DNA of 64,000 bases from Gymnothorax reevesii (lineage: Eukaryota; Chordata; Actinopteri; Anguilliformes; Muraenidae): positions 89,972,620-90,036,619 of the forward strand of contig CM056583.1 in assembly GCA_029721435.1 (NCBI GenBank). Reading direction: 5' to 3'. The notes beneath the pieces are model-generated. The model did no database searches. It had not been told where the DNA came from and saw nothing but the letters and a program-made list of their open reading frames with translations. How positions within the stretch are numbered: position 1 is the first letter of the stretch; each line of letters opens with the position of its first letter. The position numbers and the translations under genes are program-made. This document shows positions 51,001 through 54,000 of the stretch, piece by piece.

Positions 51001-54000
51001 CTTCGGTATGTCCCATCTCACACTCAACCTGCCCAAACCTCCCTTTGTTATGTCCCATCTCACACTCAACCTGCTCAAACCGCCCTTCGGTATGTCCCAT
51101 CCCAGACTCAACCTGCTCAAACCGCCTTTCGGTATGTCCCATCTCAGACTCAATCTGCTCAAACCACCCTTTGGTATGTCCCATCTCAGACTCATCCTGC
51201 TCAATCCACCCTTCGGTATGTGCCATATAAGACTCAACCTGCCTTAATCGCCCTTCGGTATGTCCTATCTCTCATCAGCCTGCCTAACCCGCCTTTCTGT
51301 ATGTCCCATCACAGCCTCAACCTGCCCAAACCGCCCTTCGGTATGTCCCATCTCAAATCAGCCTGCCTAAACCGCCTTTCTGTATGTCCCATCACAGCCT
51401 CAACCTGCCCAAACCGCCCTTCGGTATGTCCCATCTCAAACTCAGCCTGCCCAAACCGCCCTTCGGTACGTCCCATCTCATGCTCAACCTGCCTAAACCG
51501 CCCTTCGGTATGTCCCATCTCATCCTCAACCTGCCCAAACCGCCCTTCGGTATGTCCCATCTCAAACTCAGCATGCCCAAACCGCCCTTCGGTACGTCCC
51601 ATCTCATGCTCAACCTGCCTAAACCGCCCTTCGGTATGTCCCATCTCATGCTCAACCTGCCTTAACCGTCCTTCGATATGTCCTATCTCAAACTCAGCCT
51701 GCCTAAACCGCCCTTCGGTATGTCCCATCGCAAACTCAACCTGCTCAAAGCGCCTTTCGGTATGTCCCATCTCAGACTCAACCTGCTCAAAGCGCCTTTC
51801 AGTATGTCCCATCTCAGACTCAACCTGCGCAAACCACCCTTCGGTATGTCTCATCTCATACTGAACCAGCCCAAACCGCCCTTCGGTATGTCCCATCTCA
51901 CACTCAACCTGCCAAAAATATGCCCTTCGGTATGTCCCATCTCACACTCAACCTTCCCAAACCGCCCTTCGGTATGTCCCATCTCAGCCTCAACCTGCCT
52001 AAATCGCCCTTCGGTATGTCCCATCTCAAACTCAGCCTGCTCAAAGCACCCTTCGGTATGCCCCATCTCATGCTTAACCTGCCCAAACCACCCTTTAGTA
52101 TGTCCCCTCTCACGCTCAACCTGCTCAAACCGCCCTTCGGTATGTCCCATCACAATCTCAGCCTGCTCAAAGCACCCTTCGGTATGCCCCATCTCACACT
52201 CAACCTGCCAAAACCGCCCTTCGGTATGTCCCATCTCACACTCAACCTGCCAAAACCGACCTTCGGTATGTCCCATCTCACACTCAACCGGCACACACTG
52301 CCATATGGTGTGTCCCATCTCACACTCCACCTGTATACACTGCCATATGGTTTGTCAAAACTCTCAAACTCTGCTTACTGTATGATACGTATCGCCATAA
52401 ACATTATCCTGATTATACCACTGTACAATGCATCCCATCACAAAGCATACCTGCTTTTAAGTGTTGTCTGTTACATCCCATGCAACCTGCTAGTACCACT
52501 GTACGGTATGTAATTTCATTAATTGAAGGTAAAGAGTAATTCAATCCTGTATCACCTAGCCTCCGTTGCAGACGTCTTATGGTGTTCAGTTAACTTCCCT
52601 CCCCCAACAATGACTGCGCACTCGAGCGAGGTTTTGTGTTCTGTGACGTAATGTGATTGTGCTTGATGAGCTAATCAGAATGCTTATGAGCGATTTGACA
52701 AATCCTGTCGGCAAATTTACGTAGACATCTTTCCTCTGGATAACTAAGTTGTTCATTGCTTGTTCTTGTAAGCTATTCATACTTTCAATATTGAAGGTTT
52801 TGCAGATTTTATCCAAAGCTCGAGAGAAAACATGTTCGCCACACTCCGCCATTTTGGATTTAAATGTTTATGCATATATAATTAGCTCCTGGATTTCAAG
52901 AGCTAGTTTCTGATTGGTGGAACACAAAGCCTTGCTCGAGTGCGCAGACGTTGTTGGGGGAGGGAAGTTAACCGAACACCATAAGACATCTGCAACGAAG
53001 GCTATGTATCACCCATGTGAAAGAATAATTGCCCTCCTAAACCTAAAGGCTGGTTTTGCCGCTGATCGCGGCAACAACGTAATATCAAATGTTTGCAATA
53101 ACTGGCAGTGAGTCTTCTGTATTCCTGTGGAGGAATTTGGCCCTCTTCTTTGCAAAATAGTTTTTAATTCATTTGCATCAGCGGATTTTCATGCGGGAAC
53201 TGCCTGTTCTATCAACAGTGAACATCATGGAAGAGGAGATATTCTCCCTTCCTCTATGATGTTTATTAGTTGTTGGCAGTCATCTTACATTCTTCATATT
53301 TTTCGGCTATAGCAATTAAGTCACGCTTTGAATCCTCAAATTTCCAGAGAAAACTCCTAAATATAAAAAGTATACTGCTTGAGCAACTAAAATATATAAA
53401 TACAATGTAAAACGATGATGGATTAGCAACGCTGAAATCAGATTTTGACTTTCAGTTGACCGGATTCACTTTGCTTGATTTCTTGTTCGGCTGAATGGCT
53501 TTCAGTTCTGAGCGTGTGCAGTAATCATGAGACAACTCCTTTAAGTGACATTTAGAGTCAACAGAGCGGGCAGTAATCATGCCTTAGTGTGTCTAATGAA
53601 ATTGAACCCAATTATCAATTACATTTGTTTAATTGCTTGATTTATTAAAGTAGGGAGCACTTACTTTTTCAAATGGGGCCAGGTGGGCTTGGATCCCTTT
53701 TTTCCTTCAACTAATATAATTTTAATTTAAAAACTGCATTTTTTTCTTTACTCGGGTTATTCACCTTCGCCAAGGAGGTGTTTTGCTGGTGTTTATCCGT
53801 TGTCTGTCTGTCTGTGTGTTTGCCTGTTAGCAAAATATCTCAAAAACGGCCCCATAGATTTTAACCAAACTTTGTAGGATCTTTGAGTAGCACAAAAGGA
53901 ACAAGTGATTAAATTTTGGCATATCTAGGCCAAAGTACAGCTGAGATATAGGCCAAAGTCCAAATCCAGTTATGCAGGCAGAGATTTGAAGTCTACCCAA

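Noticed and set aside
50938..51864. 308-codon + frame of [18 protein letters not shown] repeats
   Set aside because: Off-frame reading of the 42-bp array, which is open in several frames because its period is a multiple of three.
51309..51896. 195-codon minus-strand frame of [12 protein letters not shown] repeats
   Set aside because: Antisense reading of the same 42-bp array; no start context or homology.
51678..52513. Further + frames across the second half of the 42-bp array
   Set aside because: Same repeat artefact; they continue past the array only by chance.
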